From: CAVTAV01 sp963732795
GTDB lineage: Bacteria; Pseudomonadota; Alphaproteobacteria; CAVTAV01
Direction of reading: 5' to 3'
Length of the DNA stretch: 64,000 nucleotides
Assembly: GCA_963732795.1 (NCBI GenBank)
Contig: CAVTAV010000011.1
Coordinates: 1 to 64,000 of the forward strand
Part shown: positions 9,350 to 19,435 of the stretch, piece after piece
Layout: the number at the start of each line of letters is the position of its first letter
Position numbering within the stretch: the stretch's first letter is position 1
Translations under genes and position numbers: made by a program
The notes under the pieces: model-generated
The model's database searches: none
Told to the model about the DNA's origin: nothing
What the model saw: only the letters and a program-made list of their open reading frames with translations

Positions 9350-10801
9350 TTACGATCGGTAGAACCGCCGGGTGAACAGCATCACCATCACCAGGACTTC
9401 GAGCCGGCCCAGGATCATGGCGGCGCAGAGCACCCATTTGGCGGCTGCGGGAAGCGGCGCGAAATTGCCGGCTGGGCCGATGATTGCGCCGAGGCCGGGG
9501 CCGGTGTTTGAGAGGCAGGTGGCGACGCCGCTCATGGCGGTCACGGCATCGACCCCGATCAGGGTCAGGATCAGCGAGCAGATCCAGAAGGTCGTGATAT
9601 AGGCGAAAAAGAACGCGCCGACCGAGGACAGCAGGCTCTTGTCGATCGGCCGCCCGGCATATTGCAGGGTCAGCACGCGGTGCGGCATCACCAGCCGGCT
9701 TGCCTCCAGCTTTGCCAGCCGCCAGATAATCTCGAACCGGAACATCTTGATGCCGCCCGCGGACGAGCCGGTGCAGCCGCCCATGAAGCTCAGGAAGAAG
9801 AATATGGTCGCCGCGAAGCCGCCCCATTTGGCGTAGTCGGTGTTGACGTAACCCGTCGTGGTCACGACGGACATCACGTTGAAGGCGACGTATCTCAAGG
9901 CGGATGGCAGGGTGTAGCCGCCATGGAAGAACAGCCAGATCGTGAACACGCCGATCACCACCACCAGGAACCAGAAATAGGTCCGGATCTGGGGCTCGAG
10001 ATCGCGGAACCGCCAGCCGCGGCGCAGCATCCGGGGATAGGTCAGGAACGGGATGCTGCTCAGAAACATGAAGACGATGGCGACCCAATCGATCGCCGCG
10101 CTGTTGAAATAGCCAAAGGAGGAATCGTGGGTGCCGTAACCGGCAGTGGCGATGGTCGTCATCGAATGGTTGACGGCTTCGAGCACGCTCATGCCCGCGA
10201 GGTAGTAGCCGACGGCGCAGGCCGTGGTGAGGCCGACATAGGTGATGCCGATGGTGAGCACGAGTTGCTCCGGCCGGGAGACGATCTTTTCCGAGCGGTC
10301 GGAGGATTCGAGGCGAAACAGTTGCATGCCGCCGATCCGCAGGAACGGCAGGATCGCAATCGACATGCCGACGATGCCGAAGCCGCCGATCCATTGAATG
10401 AGCGAGCGCCAGATAAGGATGCTGGGCGGATAGTGGTCGAGGCCGACGAGCACGGTCGACCCGGTCGTCGTCACGCCCGAGACCGTCTCGAAATAGGCGT
10501 CGGTATAGCCGATATGAAGCGTGCTAAGCACGAAGGGGATGGCGGCGAAGGCCGGCAGGACCGTCCAGGCGGCGGAGGTCAGGATCGCGGCCTGGCGGAA
10601 GTCGAGTTGCGGCTCGCCCGGGCTGCGGTTGGTGATGATCAGCGCCCCGGCGGTGAAGGCCGTAATCGCGATCGACCACAGGAACGCACCGGCCTGATGG
10701 TCATGGGACGAAATGGATAGAAGCACCGGCGCCCACATCGCGGTGGCGAGCGCCAGAAGCAGCCAGCCAATCGTATAGAGCACGGGCCGGATATCGATCA
10801 T
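9350..10801 (-). CDS. trkH: TrkH-family potassium uptake channel, copy 1
   Basis: A 483-residue homologue and tandem duplicate of the next gene, starting MIDIRPVLYTIGW at 10801. The four pore loops read TTTGSTVLVG, IATAGYGTHD, VTTTGYVNTDY and LSNTGPGLG, so both copies keep the filter glycines but differ at the adjacent residues. The C-terminus (FTRRFYRS) parallels the other copy. The two may differ in affinity or ion preference, or form one operon; both are on the minus strand and closely spaced. A 245-base gap separates this start from the divergent membrane-protein gene and should hold the promoters. Confidence 0.9.
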   Translation of the reverse strand: MIDIRPVLYTIGWLLLALATAMWAPVLLSISSHDHQAGAFLWSIAITAFTAGALIITNRSPGEPQLDFRQAAILTSAAWTVLPAFAAIPFVLSTLHIGYTDAYFETVSGVTTTGSTVLVGLDHYPPSILIWRSLIQWIGGFGIVGMSIAILPFLRIGGMQLFRLESSDRSEKIVSRPEQLVLTIGITYVGLTTACAVGYYLAGMSVLEAVNHSMTTIATAGYGTHDSSFGYFNSAAIDWVAIVFMFLSSIPFLTYPRMLRRGWRFRDLEPQIRTYFWFLVVVIGVFTIWLFFHGGYTLPSALRYVAFNVMSVVTTTGYVNTDYAKWGGFAATIFFFLSFMGGCTGSSAGGIKMFRFEIIWRLAKLEASRLVMPHRVLTLQYAGRPIDKSLLSSVGAFFFAYITTFWICSLILTLIGVDAVTAMSGVATCLSNTGPGLGAIIGPAGNFAPLPAAAKWVLCAAMILGRLEVLVMVMLFTRRFYRS

Positions 10802-11046
10802 TGCGGGCCTGTCGAAGAAGCCTCCGGCCGGTGCCCCCGTTCCGGGCCGGGAATCCACGGGCAGGGTATACATAGTTGCTTTGTCTCACGCCAAGGGGAA
10901 ATGCCGAACGGCGGGCCCGAGCTTCGCCGGACTTATGCCGCCAATCAATACAACGTTAATGACCCAGCCTTAACGTTGCGGCCACAAAACTGTCATCAAC
11001 CATCCGCCGACTTTCGTCCGCGCCATTCTCTCTTTGAGCAAGAAGC

Positions 11047-12012
11047 ATGAAGACCACCATTGCCAAACCGCGTCACCCAATCGGCGGCCGTGTGGCTCTC
11101 GTCGCAGGAATCGCCATCTGTTTGGCCTTGCTCGTTCTCGATCAAACGGACGGATACGAAATTGCATCGCCTGACAAGATAAAGGTCGCTGAGGCCGGTC
11201 TCTATACGCTACTGATCTTATTCGTTCTGTGGCTGATCTTCTTCCGGCGAGTGCTCGGTTGGATCGATGCAGGCATCGACTATGCGCAGTCGTTGGGATT
11301 CGAACGCGTCCAGTTTCGATCTGGCCCGACTCTGATCGAGACCGTCCTATCAGCCGCCTTCATCCTTGCCATCATCTATTTTCCGGTGAATGCGTTTTTC
11401 CGGACGGATCTCGCCGACAAGATGGTCCAGGAAGATACACCGATCGAATATTTGACGGCGATCTTCTATCTGATTTCATTCGCCAATTGCGTCGTGCTCG
11501 CCGTTCGAGCCAAGGGAAAACCCTGGCTTCGATTCAACCTATCCGTGCTTGCCTTCCTGTTCTTTTTCGTTGGCATGGAGGAAATGAGCTGGGGCCAGCG
11601 CATTCTCCATTTCCATACGCCCGAGGCCATGGAGAAATACAACAACCAGGACGAATTCACGCTTCACAACATGTATTCGATCTCGTTGTTCCAATATCCC
11701 GGGCTGGCGATCACGGCGTTCCTGCTGTGTGTGTTTCCGCTGTGGCAACGATACTCGAAGCGCTGGTCGCGGCTCCTCGAGGCCTTGCAGTTTCCCGTCG
11801 CGCCAACGCGATGCGCCTGGCTCTACCTTGGAGCTGTCGTCTCCTATTTCGCATTGGGAGCAATATTCCTCACGCCGACGCCCCTGCCGATCTCCTTCGG
11901 CCATTACATGCCGAGCGCCGACGATGAATATCTGGAATTCTATCTGGCCTGCCTGTTCATGATCTTTTCGATCACCAACTGGCGCATCGTCTTGCCAAAA
12001 GAGGGCAGGTAA
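11047..12012 (+). CDS. Uncharacterised multi-spanning membrane protein
   Basis: A 321-residue protein with about seven to eight hydrophobic segments (first at VALVAGIAICLALLVL, last at FYLACLFMIFSITNW). Conserved-looking polar motifs lie in loops or near membranes: EDTPIEYLTAIFYL, GMEEMSWGQRI and a following NNQDEFTLHNMYS. I recall similar EE-SWGQR...E-LHN motifs in uncharacterised bacterial membrane proteins, but no function is established to my knowledge. Clustered acidic, Trp, Gln, Arg and His residues next to helices suggest a membrane active or ligand-binding site. Codon use appears less GC-rich than the flanking genes. It is divergent from trkH and convergent with msrQ (4 bases between ends). 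Confidence 0.65.
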   Translation: MKTTIAKPRHPIGGRVALVAGIAICLALLVLDQTDGYEIASPDKIKVAEAGLYTLLILFVLWLIFFRRVLGWIDAGIDYAQSLGFERVQFRSGPTLIETVLSAAFILAIIYFPVNAFFRTDLADKMVQEDTPIEYLTAIFYLISFANCVVLAVRAKGKPWLRFNLSVLAFLFFFVGMEEMSWGQRILHFHTPEAMEKYNNQDEFTLHNMYSISLFQYPGLAITAFLLCVFPLWQRYSKRWSRLLEALQFPVAPTRCAWLYLGAVVSYFALGAIFLTPTPLPISFGHYMPSADDEYLEFYLACLFMIFSITNWRIVLPKEGR

Positions 12013-12016
12013 TCGC

Positions 12017-12874
12017 TCAGGTCGCGGATCGCGCGAGCGCCTTAGGCCGGAACACATAGGTCCGAGCCGCCGCGATCACCGTGATGCCGATACCGACCAA
12101 GGTTACGACGGTGGCGGGCCTCAGTCCGGTTGCGAGCGAGAAATTTGTGCCGAGCACCAGCATGATCGGCGCCCCGACCTTGATCTTGAAATAGAGGGCG
12201 TCGCCGAGTGCCGTCGCGATCCCGGCCCCGAGGCCGAGGGCGAGGGTGCCCCAGACCGGCATGACCTTGCTCTTGCGCCGGCTCTGAATCACTCGATAGG
12301 CCATTAGCCAAAGATAGAACCCGGCCATGGCGGTCGGCTCGGCGACGTCGGACTTGGCCTGGATGAAGAAATGGATCGTGCCCAGGAGCGCGATCAGATA
12401 GGTCAGGCGGTGAAGCTTCTGCCAGCGCTTGAAGCCGAGGCGGCGCATCATCCGGTCGGTCGAGGTCGCAGCGAGTGCGGCGAGGCCGAGAACGGCGACG
12501 AAGCCGATGGTCAGATAGAACCGCAGCACGATCTCGCTTCCGACCTTGAGCATGTCGAAATGCTCGCTGGCCGCATAGAGCGTGACATGGGCGACGATAT
12601 AGGCGAACGCCGTCACCCCCAGCATCCGGCGTACCAGGATCAGCCGCGGCCAGTGGAAGATCCGGCCGAACGGCGTGACGCAAAGCGACAGGAACAGGAA
12701 CCGGATAGCCCAGGTGCCGGTCTGGTGGTTGGCCTCGATGAAGGGCCGCGCGCCGAGAACGCCGTTGGCGAGCTCGATCGCGGTGAAGATGCCTGGAATG
12801 AACAGCCCGATAAAGACAACGAGCTTGAGAGTGGACAGCCTGCCGTTACGCTCGAGCCAGGGATACTTAGCCAT
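12017..12874 (-). CDS. msrQ: MsrQ-like heme-binding ferric-reductase-domain membrane protein
   Basis: A 285-residue inner-membrane protein. The start ATG at 12874 has GGTAGGG at a good distance; a TTG 12 bases upstream is less likely. Hydrophobic segments with paired histidines (AYIVAHVTLYAA and LHRLTYLIALLGTIHFF) match the YedZ/MsrQ ferric-reductase-like domain, where they ligate b-type heme. MsrQ passes quinone-pool electrons to the periplasmic molybdoenzyme MsrP, which repairs oxidised methionines. No msrP is adjacent, which is unusual, so electron delivery to another partner is possible. The C-terminal 90 residues add extra hydrophobic helices beyond the usual length of about 200. The corA stop ends 13 bases upstream of its start, suggesting co-transcription. 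Confidence 0.75.
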   Translation of the reverse strand: MAKYPWLERNGRLSTLKLVVFIGLFIPGIFTAIELANGVLGARPFIEANHQTGTWAIRFLFLSLCVTPFGRIFHWPRLILVRRMLGVTAFAYIVAHVTLYAASEHFDMLKVGSEIVLRFYLTIGFVAVLGLAALAATSTDRMMRRLGFKRWQKLHRLTYLIALLGTIHFFIQAKSDVAEPTAMAGFYLWLMAYRVIQSRRKSKVMPVWGTLALGLGAGIATALGDALYFKIKVGAPIMLVLGTNFSLATGLRPATVVTLVGIGITVIAAARTYVFRPKALARSAT

Positions 12875-12886
12875 AGACCCTACCAA

Positions 12887-14048
12887 TCAACTGGAATCAT
12901 CACGCTTCTTGCGGCCCATCCAGCCTTTACGCCAGAAATAATAGACGAGGCCGGCGGCGGTCGCGGCCATCAGGCCGAGCGCGAAAGGATAGCCATATGC
13001 CCAGCCGAGCTCCGGCATGTTCCATTTCGACGCCGTTCGGTCGAAATTCATGCCGTAAACGCCGGAAATGAAGCTTAAAGGGAATGAAGATCGTCGCGAT
13101 GATCGTCAGAACCTTCATGATCTCGTTCATCCGGTTCGACAGGCTGGAGAGATAGACGTCCAGCAAACCGGAGGCGATCTCTCGATAGGTCTCGATCATG
13201 TCGACGAGCTGCACGACATGGTCGTGGCAGTCGCGCAGATAGAGGTCCGTCTGGTCCGTGATCAGACCGCTTTCCTGGCGGATGAGCACGCTGATCATGT
13301 CGCGATGAGGCCAGAGCTCGCGCCGGAAGGTGAGAAGCTCGTGCTTCATGTGGTGTAAGCGCGGAAACGAAGCTCCTGTCGGGGTTATCGACGACGGAAT
13401 CCTCGAGATCCTCGAAGTTTCGCGCTGATCTTATCGAGCGTCGGGAAATAGGCGTCGATCACGGCGTCGAGGAGCGCATAGGCGAGATAATCCGCGCCGG
13501 AATTCGCGGATTCTCGTGTGATCCTTCCTGAGCCGGGTGCGGACCTGGTCGAAACAATCGCCCGGCGTGGACTGGAAGCTCACAACATAACCGCGGCCGA
13601 TGAAGACGGAGAGTTGTTCGGTGTCGAGCTGGCCGGTCGTCGCGACCATGCGCGCGACCAGGAACAGGTTGTGCGGATATTCCTCGACCTTGGCGCGCTG
13701 GCTGGTGCCGACGACATCTTCGAGAGCCAGGGGGTGCAGCGCGAATTCGGTCCCGAGCTGCTCGATGACCTGGACGTCCTTCAGCCCGTGCACGTCGACC
13801 CACAGGCAGTGGTACCGCTCGCGGAGCTCGGCCACTTCCTGAACCGTCACGTTCTTTTTTTCGACGATATCCGACGGGCTGAAGCCAACCACGTCGATCA
13901 CGGTCCCGACCGCGTCCGGCAGTGGGATCAGGAGGCCGGGCGAGGCGCCGGGCGTCATATCGGACGAGGCGGCAAACCGGTGCCTTCTGGAGTGCCGACC
14001 GACCGATCTCCTTTTGGTTGGCGCCTTGTCTGTTCCTATGTCGGTCAA
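12887..14048 (-). CDS. corA: CorA-type magnesium/divalent cation transporter, frameshifted
   Basis: This is an inner-membrane divalent metal channel. The N-terminal cytoplasmic domain reads VTVQEVAELRERYHCLWVDV and FALHPLALEDVVGTSQRAK, classical CorA features. The middle helix region (ELLTFRRELWPHRDMISVLI) and a membrane-proximal helix (SLSNRMNEIMKVLTIIATIF) follow, and the signature YGMNFDRT is seen in a third frame before the second membrane segment and a basic tail (WRKGWMGRKKRDDSS). Indels near 13515, 13360-13420 and 13070 split it. The start is uncertain: TTG 14048 or GTG 14055 in another frame, or the internal ATG of MTPGASPGLL. Confidence 0.8.
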
Positions 14049-14238
14049 CGCTCACATCCTCTCGAGCCGGTGTCCGAGGCCGCCACTATAGCCCGAAAAC
14101 GGCTCATGGCCAGAGGCCGGGCGGGGCTTCACGGAAGCGCTTGATTTGATGCCTCCGGCAGGCCACTGTGACGGCTAACCATGACGAAAGTTTCCTCGAT
14201 CGCGGTCATGCGGGGCGGGAAGCAGGGGAGGGGGAGTC

Positions 14239-15360
14239 ATGAGCGCAGGACCACGTAACAAACCGCCGTTCCGGGCCGACCATGTCGGCAGCCTGTTGAG
14301 GCCGGCCGAGCTTCGAGACGCCCGCCAGGCCTGGCGGGACGGCAGGCTCTCTGCCGACGCGCTGCGGGAAGTAGAGGACAAGTGCATCCGGGACGTCGTC
14401 GCCAAGCAGGAAGGCGTCGGGCTCAAATCGGTGACCGACGGCGATTTCAGGCGCGAGCACTGGCTGACAGATTTCCTGTTCGCGATCAAGGGATTCGAGC
14501 TCACCGGCGACGAGCATATCGTGCGGTTCTCGGGCGGCGTGACCTATCGCGGCAAGATCAGCAAGGTCACGGGCAAACTCACCTGTCCGGACGGCGGAAT
14601 CGGTGTGGCGGATTTCGAATTCCTTAAAGCGGCGACGAAGCGGACCGCAAAGGTGATGATCCCGGCGCCGGACATGGTGTGCAGCTCGCTCGATGTCGCC
14701 CGCGTCGATCGTAGCGTCTATCCGGATATTGACGAGATGTGGGACGATCTGGGCAAGGCTTATGCCAAGGCGGTCAGTGCGTTCGCCGATGCCGGCTGTA
14801 CTTATCTCCAGATCGACGACGTCAATGGGGCCACGGTTTCGGACGAGAGCCGCAACCGCCTCTGGCGCGAGCGGGGCTATGAGATCGAGGGCGTGATCGA
14901 TCTCTTCCTGCGGCTCAACAACGCGGCAATCGGCGGCCGCCCGGCCGGCATGACGGCGAGCGTTCATATGTGCCGGGGTAACTACCAGAGCGAATGGACC
15001 GCCGAGGGGACCTATGACCTGGTCGCCGACAAATATTTCAACGAGCTCCAGGTCGACGCCTTCTTCCTGGAATATGACGACGCGCGCTCGGGTGGCTTCG
15101 CGCCGCTGCGATTCATGCCGAAGGACAAGATGGTCGTGCTCGGCCTGATGACCTCGAAGCGTGCGGAGCTCGAGGACAAGGACGAATTCAAGCGCCGCAT
15201 CGAGGAAGCCGCGAAATACGTGCCGATCGAGAATATCTGCATCAGCCCGCAATGCGGCTTCGCCAGCACCGAGGAAGGCAACCGCCTGACCGAGGATGAG
15301 CAGTGGCGAAAGCTCGGCCATCTGGTCGAGATCGCCGAAGAGGTTTGGGGAGGGATTTGA
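14239..15360 (+). CDS. Cobalamin-independent methionine synthase (MetE C-terminal) family protein, copy 1
   Basis: A 373-residue protein comprising only the MetE C-terminal catalytic barrel. It opens with KPPFRADHVGSLLRP, and carries the zinc-ligand motif HMCRGN near residue 240 and a second cysteine in ISPQCGFAS near residue 338, as expected for a zinc-activated thiol methyltransferase. Stand-alone MetE-C proteins use varied methyl donors and thiol or corrinoid partners; several have unknown substrates, so methionine synthesis itself is not certain. GGGAGGGGGAG lies upstream of the ATG. Its TGA overlaps the ATG of a close paralogue, indicating translational coupling. It is divergent from corA. 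Confidence 0.85.
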   Translation: MSAGPRNKPPFRADHVGSLLRPAELRDARQAWRDGRLSADALREVEDKCIRDVVAKQEGVGLKSVTDGDFRREHWLTDFLFAIKGFELTGDEHIVRFSGGVTYRGKISKVTGKLTCPDGGIGVADFEFLKAATKRTAKVMIPAPDMVCSSLDVARVDRSVYPDIDEMWDDLGKAYAKAVSAFADAGCTYLQIDDVNGATVSDESRNRLWRERGYEIEGVIDLFLRLNNAAIGGRPAGMTASVHMCRGNYQSEWTAEGTYDLVADKYFNELQVDAFFLEYDDARSGGFAPLRFMPKDKMVVLGLMTSKRAELEDKDEFKRRIEEAAKYVPIENICISPQCGFASTEEGNRLTEDEQWRKLGHLVEIAEEVWGGI

Positions 15361-16483
15361 TGGACGCCATGGTTCGATCGAAGCCGCCGTTCCGCGCCGA
15401 TCATGTCGGCAGCTTCTTGAGGCCGAAGCATCTCTTCGAGGCCCGCGCGAAATGGGCCGAAGGCACACTGCCTAAGTCGGAGCTCAAGGCGATCGAGGAC
15501 GCCTGCATTCGCGACGTCATCGCGCGCCAGGAGGAGATCGGCCTCAAGGGCATCACCGACGGCGATTTCCGCCGCAACGACTGGTTCCTCGACTTCATGT
15601 TCAGCCTGGAGGGGATCGAGCGCAGCGGGCAGACGCGCCCTCGTCAAGTTCTCCCGCGGACTCGACTACAACGCGCCGGTCATGAAACTGACCGGCAAGG
15701 TGCGCTGTCCCGAGGGCGGGGTCATGGTCGAGGACTTCAAGTTCCTGAAATCCGTCACCGACGCGGACTCGCGAAGATCGCCATTCCCGCGCCCGCGATG
15801 TTCTATTCGATCGTCGATCCGCGATGCTGGACAAGACGATCTATCCCGATCCCGCCGAATTCTGGAGCGATCTCGGCGTCGCCTATAACAAGGCCGTCCA
15901 TCATCTCGCCGAGGCGGGCTGCACCTATATCCAGCTCGACGACTGCAACTCGGCCAATATCGCTGATCCGAACTGGCAGGGCTTCTGGCGGATGCGCGGC
16001 TACACGCCCGAGACGCTGGTCGACGCCTTCATAGACGTCAACAACGCCGCGATCCACGATCGACCGGCCGGTATGACAGCCGCGATGCATATGTGCCGGG
16101 GCAATTATCAGAGCGAATGGGCCGGCGAAGGCGGCTACGACATGGTGGCCGACCGTTATTTCAACCGGTCCAAGGTCGACGGGTTGTTCCTCGAATATGA
16201 CGACGCGCGGTCGGGCGACTTCGATCCGCTGCGCTATATGCCGAAGGACAAGGTCGCGGTGCTCGGCATCATGACCTCGAAGCGCCCCGTGCTCGAATCC
16301 AAGGACCAGTTGAAGCGCCGGATCGAGGAGGCGTCGAAATACGTGCCCCTGGAGCGGCTTTGCATCAGTCCGCAATGCGGCTTCGCCAGTACCCAGGAAG
16401 GCAACCGCCTCACCGCGGACGAGCAATGGCGCAAGCTCGCGCATCTCGTCGAGGTCGCCGAGGAAGTCTGGGGCGGGGTGTAG
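15360..16483 (+). CDS. MetE C-terminal family protein, copy 2, frameshifted
   Basis: A tandem duplicate of the previous gene. The start ATG at 15360 overlaps the preceding stop as TGATG. The product begins MDAMVRSKPPFRADHVGSFL and keeps HMCRGN and ISPQCGFAS, so the zinc site is intact. Three frame changes near 15640, 15770 and 15822 break the middle; the restored protein would be about 373 residues, like copy 1. Sequence differences across the whole length show that this is an established paralogue rather than an assembly duplicate. Copies may form a heterodimer or have different donors. Confidence 0.8.
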
Positions 16484-16486
16484 CGC

Positions 16487-16807
16487 TTAACCTCGATACT
16501 TCCGCGCCCGCACGCGGCGGGGCCGTTCCAATGTTTCCAGGAACTGCTCGATCCAGCGCTGCCAGACGGCGCGGTATTCCTTGTCCTTGAGGGCGAGGTC
16601 GGCGTCGCCGAGATAGTAGTAGAGGGTCGAGGTCATCGACTCGAGCTCCTCCTCGTCAAAGCCGTAGGTGTTTGCCGAAAGTCGTTCCGCGATGCGGTGG
16701 GCCTCCGCATACCAGGGTCGGAGGTCGTCGGTCTCCTCGACAAACGTCTCGCGAAGTGCGCGCAAATCGTCCGCCAGCTTGAGGGCCGGGGTCATTTCGT
16801 CGTCCAT
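16487..16807 (-). CDS. Small acidic hypothetical protein
   Basis: A 106-residue protein starting MDDEMTPALKLADDLRALRE. It is predicted to be all-helical and soluble, rich in Glu and Leu, with a basic tail (RPRRVRARKYRG). I do not recognise the family. It is convergent with the second metE-like gene, 3 bases from its end. The ATG was preferred over the longer in-frame extension because the extension is arginine/proline rich and lacks a ribosome site. Confidence 0.5.
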   Translation of the reverse strand: MDDEMTPALKLADDLRALRETFVEETDDLRPWYAEAHRIAERLSANTYGFDEEELESMTSTLYYYLGDADLALKDKEYRAVWQRWIEQFLETLERPRRVRARKYRG

Positions 16808-16940
16808 GATAAGCTCGTTAGCGCCCCTCTTGCGTGGTTGCCAGGGTCGCCCCAAGAGTGACGGATTCGCGGCGGTATTTGTACTACCAAATCTGGTGGG
16901 TCGGCCTTCGAGATGCAACCGTTCGAGACCGGGCGTTACC

Positions 16941-17855
16941 CTAATCGGGCATCTCCCCCGTTTTGAGCCAATGGGCGCAGTCGGGCGTGAGATTGGCGGC
17001 GGCGACGTCGTCGCATTTCCGGATTTCTTCCGCGCTCAAGACGTCGCGCCAACGGCCGTTGGTGCCTTTGTAGACGAAGTTGCGGCCGCCGCCCTCGAAC
17101 ATCTGGTCCATCAGCTCCATCTTGGCCGCTCCCTCCTTCATGTAGGGCAGCGAGCAATGCTCCAGGATCGCTGGCCATGTGTCCTCGTCGATTTCGATTT
17201 CGAGGAAGTCGGCGATCTTCGCGATCTCCCCCTTCGTGTCGGCTTTGAGGTTGTTGTAGTGGACCAGCATCACGTTCGGCAGATCGCGGACGTCCCACCA
17301 GGACTGGATATGCGGCCAGAATGGCCAATAGGGCTCACCGTTCTTGTCCAGGAACTGGTGATAGGCCTCGCGGACATCCGGCACCGGCGGCTCCAATGGC
17401 GGGCCGACCCGGCCGGGCGTGTTGTTGAACACGTCATAGGCCAATGGCGTGAAGCACATGTGATGATGATGCGCGCTCCACGAGACGTCGCGGGCGTCGC
17501 GGGCGACATAGATGTATTTGGCCTTGGGCGAGAAGTTGAGCGCGTCCAGCGGCAGATGGGTCTTGATGAAGCGCCGGTTCTGCTGCGCCTCCAGGCCCTT
17601 CATGACCTCGTCGAACGGCATGATCCGAAGATCGAGCCAAGGCGAAAGCTCCATGCCGAACATGCCGTCCGCGCCCTTGAAGACGAGCTGGCCGACGATC
17701 TGCTGCATCCAGGTCGTGCCGCATTTGCCCCAGGTCGCGATGACGATGTCGTCGTCGCGGAACGGGAAGTCGTCCCGCCGGGTGGAATCAGTGTGGTGAT
17801 TGTGAACGTCGCGGGTCTTTTTCGGCCACGTGACCGCCGCTTCAGTCGTCTTCAT
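16941..17855 (-). CDS. PAPS-dependent sulfotransferase domain protein
   Basis: A 304-residue cytosolic-type sulfotransferase (Sulfotransfer_1 family). GGGGAGG lies 7 bases before the ATG at 17855. The 5'-phosphosulfate loop is TWGKCGTTWMQ (residues 41-51), where the lysine and threonines bind PAPS. The 3'-phosphate motif is YVARDARDVSWSAHHHH near residues 112-128, and a C-terminal GTNGRWRDVLS matches the RKGxxGDWK-like region. These enzymes transfer sulfate to hydroxyl groups of small molecules or lipids. The acceptor cannot be predicted; a sterol, hopanoid or phenolic acceptor is only speculation. It is divergent from the aminotransferase gene. Confidence 0.85.
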   Translation of the reverse strand: MKTTEAAVTWPKKTRDVHNHHTDSTRRDDFPFRDDDIVIATWGKCGTTWMQQIVGQLVFKGADGMFGMELSPWLDLRIMPFDEVMKGLEAQQNRRFIKTHLPLDALNFSPKAKYIYVARDARDVSWSAHHHHMCFTPLAYDVFNNTPGRVGPPLEPPVPDVREAYHQFLDKNGEPYWPFWPHIQSWWDVRDLPNVMLVHYNNLKADTKGEIAKIADFLEIEIDEDTWPAILEHCSLPYMKEGAAKMELMDQMFEGGGRNFVYKGTNGRWRDVLSAEEIRKCDDVAAANLTPDCAHWLKTGEMPD

Positions 17856-18077
17856 TCGAGCCTCCCCAAGGGGCAATCATGGCGCGAGACTATATCCTGT
17901 TGCCGGTCGCCGGAGAAGCGGGACTGAGAGCAGGGTCGAGTGACTGGCCGGTCCACCCGCCAAACGGCCATTGACCGCGATCTGTGGATTTCCGAGGCGT
18001 GGCTGGCATCTTCATTGCATTTCCGGTAAGAGTCGCCCCTTCGTGTACCGAATCGGGACTTTGCCAGCGCTGCTCTC

Positions 18078-19323
18078 ATGAATATCAATATGAATCTCCA
18101 TCCGAAAAACCTCATTCCGCGGGTGAACCGCCGGCCTGCCCTCTGGGAAGTTGCGCCCAGCTCGCGCACTTTGATGGGCCCCGGCCCGTCGGACGTCCAT
18201 CCGCGCGTTCTCGCCGCGTTGGCCAAGCCGACGATCGGTCACCTCGACCCCGAATTTCAGGCCTTGATGGAAGAGATCAAGACCAGCCTGCGCTATGTGT
18301 TCCAGACCCGGAACAGCCTGACCTATCCGGTCTCCGGCCCCGGCTCGGTCGGCATGGAGACCTGCTTCGCCAATCTCGTGGAGCCGGGTGACAAGGTCAT
18401 GGTCGCGCAGAACGGCTCCTTCGGTGGCCGGATGCGGGAGAACGTCGATGCGCTTCGGCGGCACCGCCGTCGACGTCAAGTTCGATTGGGGCCAGCCGGT
18501 CGATCCCAATGCGATCGAGGATGCGCTGAAGGCCAATCCGGACGCCAAGGCACTCGCCTTCGTCCATGCCGAGACCTCGACCGGCGCTCTGTCGGACGCC
18601 GAGACCCTGATCGGCCTCGCCAAGAAACATGACTGCCTGTCGATCGTCGATACGGTCACCAGCCTCGGCGGCGTGCCGGTTCTGGTGGACGAATGGGGCG
18701 CGGACGCGGTCTATTCGGGCACGCAGAAATGCCTGTCCTGCCCGCCGGGCCTGTCGCCGGTGACCTTTTCGGACCGGGCCGCCGAGGTCGTTCGCGCGCG
18801 CAAGACGCCGGTCGCGAGCTGGTTCAACGACCTCAATCTCGTCATGCAGTATTGGAGCGGGCAGGGCGGCCGGACCTATCACCATACGGCGCCGGTCAAC
18901 GCGCTTTACGGGCTCTATGAATCCCTCGTGATGCTTGAGGAGGAAGGGCTCGAGGTCTCGTGGGCGCGCCATCGCCTGATGCACGAGGCGCTGGTGGCGG
19001 GCGTCGAGGCCATGGGCCTTTCGATGCATGTCGCCAAGGAATATCGGCTGCCCATGCTCAACACGGTCAAGATCCCCGAATGGGCGGACGACAAGACGGT
19101 TCGGTCCGAGCTTCTCTCGCGCTATGGGCTCGAGATCGGCGCCGGCATCGGCGCGCTCGCCGGCAAGGTCTGGCGCATCGGGCTGATGGGTCAATCGGCG
19201 ACGGTCAAGAACGTACTGCTGTGCCTCGAGGCGCTGGAACATGTGCTTGCGCCCCAGAGCGACGAGGTCGTTCTTAACGTTGCCGCCGACGCCGCGCTGA
19301 AGGTCCTGTCCTATAAGGCCTGA
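18078..19323 (+). CDS. Class V aminotransferase (alanine/serine-glyoxylate type), frameshifted
   Basis: This is a PLP enzyme of the fold-type I, alanine-glyoxylate/serine-glyoxylate group. The N-terminus contains LMGPGPSDVHPRVLAALAKP and the substrate/PLP region VSGPGSVGMETCFANLVEPG. An aspartate in DTVTSLGGVPV binds the pyridine nitrogen, and the Schiff-base lysine is in YSGTQKCLSCPPGLSPV. The C-terminal lobe ends GKVWRIGLMGQSATVKNVLL, typical of the family. A single indel near 18452 (ENVDAL then FGGTAVDV) splits the frame; the restored length is about 415 residues. Likely roles are glyoxylate detoxification or one-carbon/serine-cycle metabolism. Confidence 0.85.
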
Positions 19324-19435
19324 CCTGGGCTTAACCCTTCGGTAGGATTCGCGCCGCTAGCCTTTTCCGACTATGACCCTTTTCGATTGGGGAAATAGAG
19401 GAAAGGGAGGCCGGACGACGGCTGCTACGCATACG

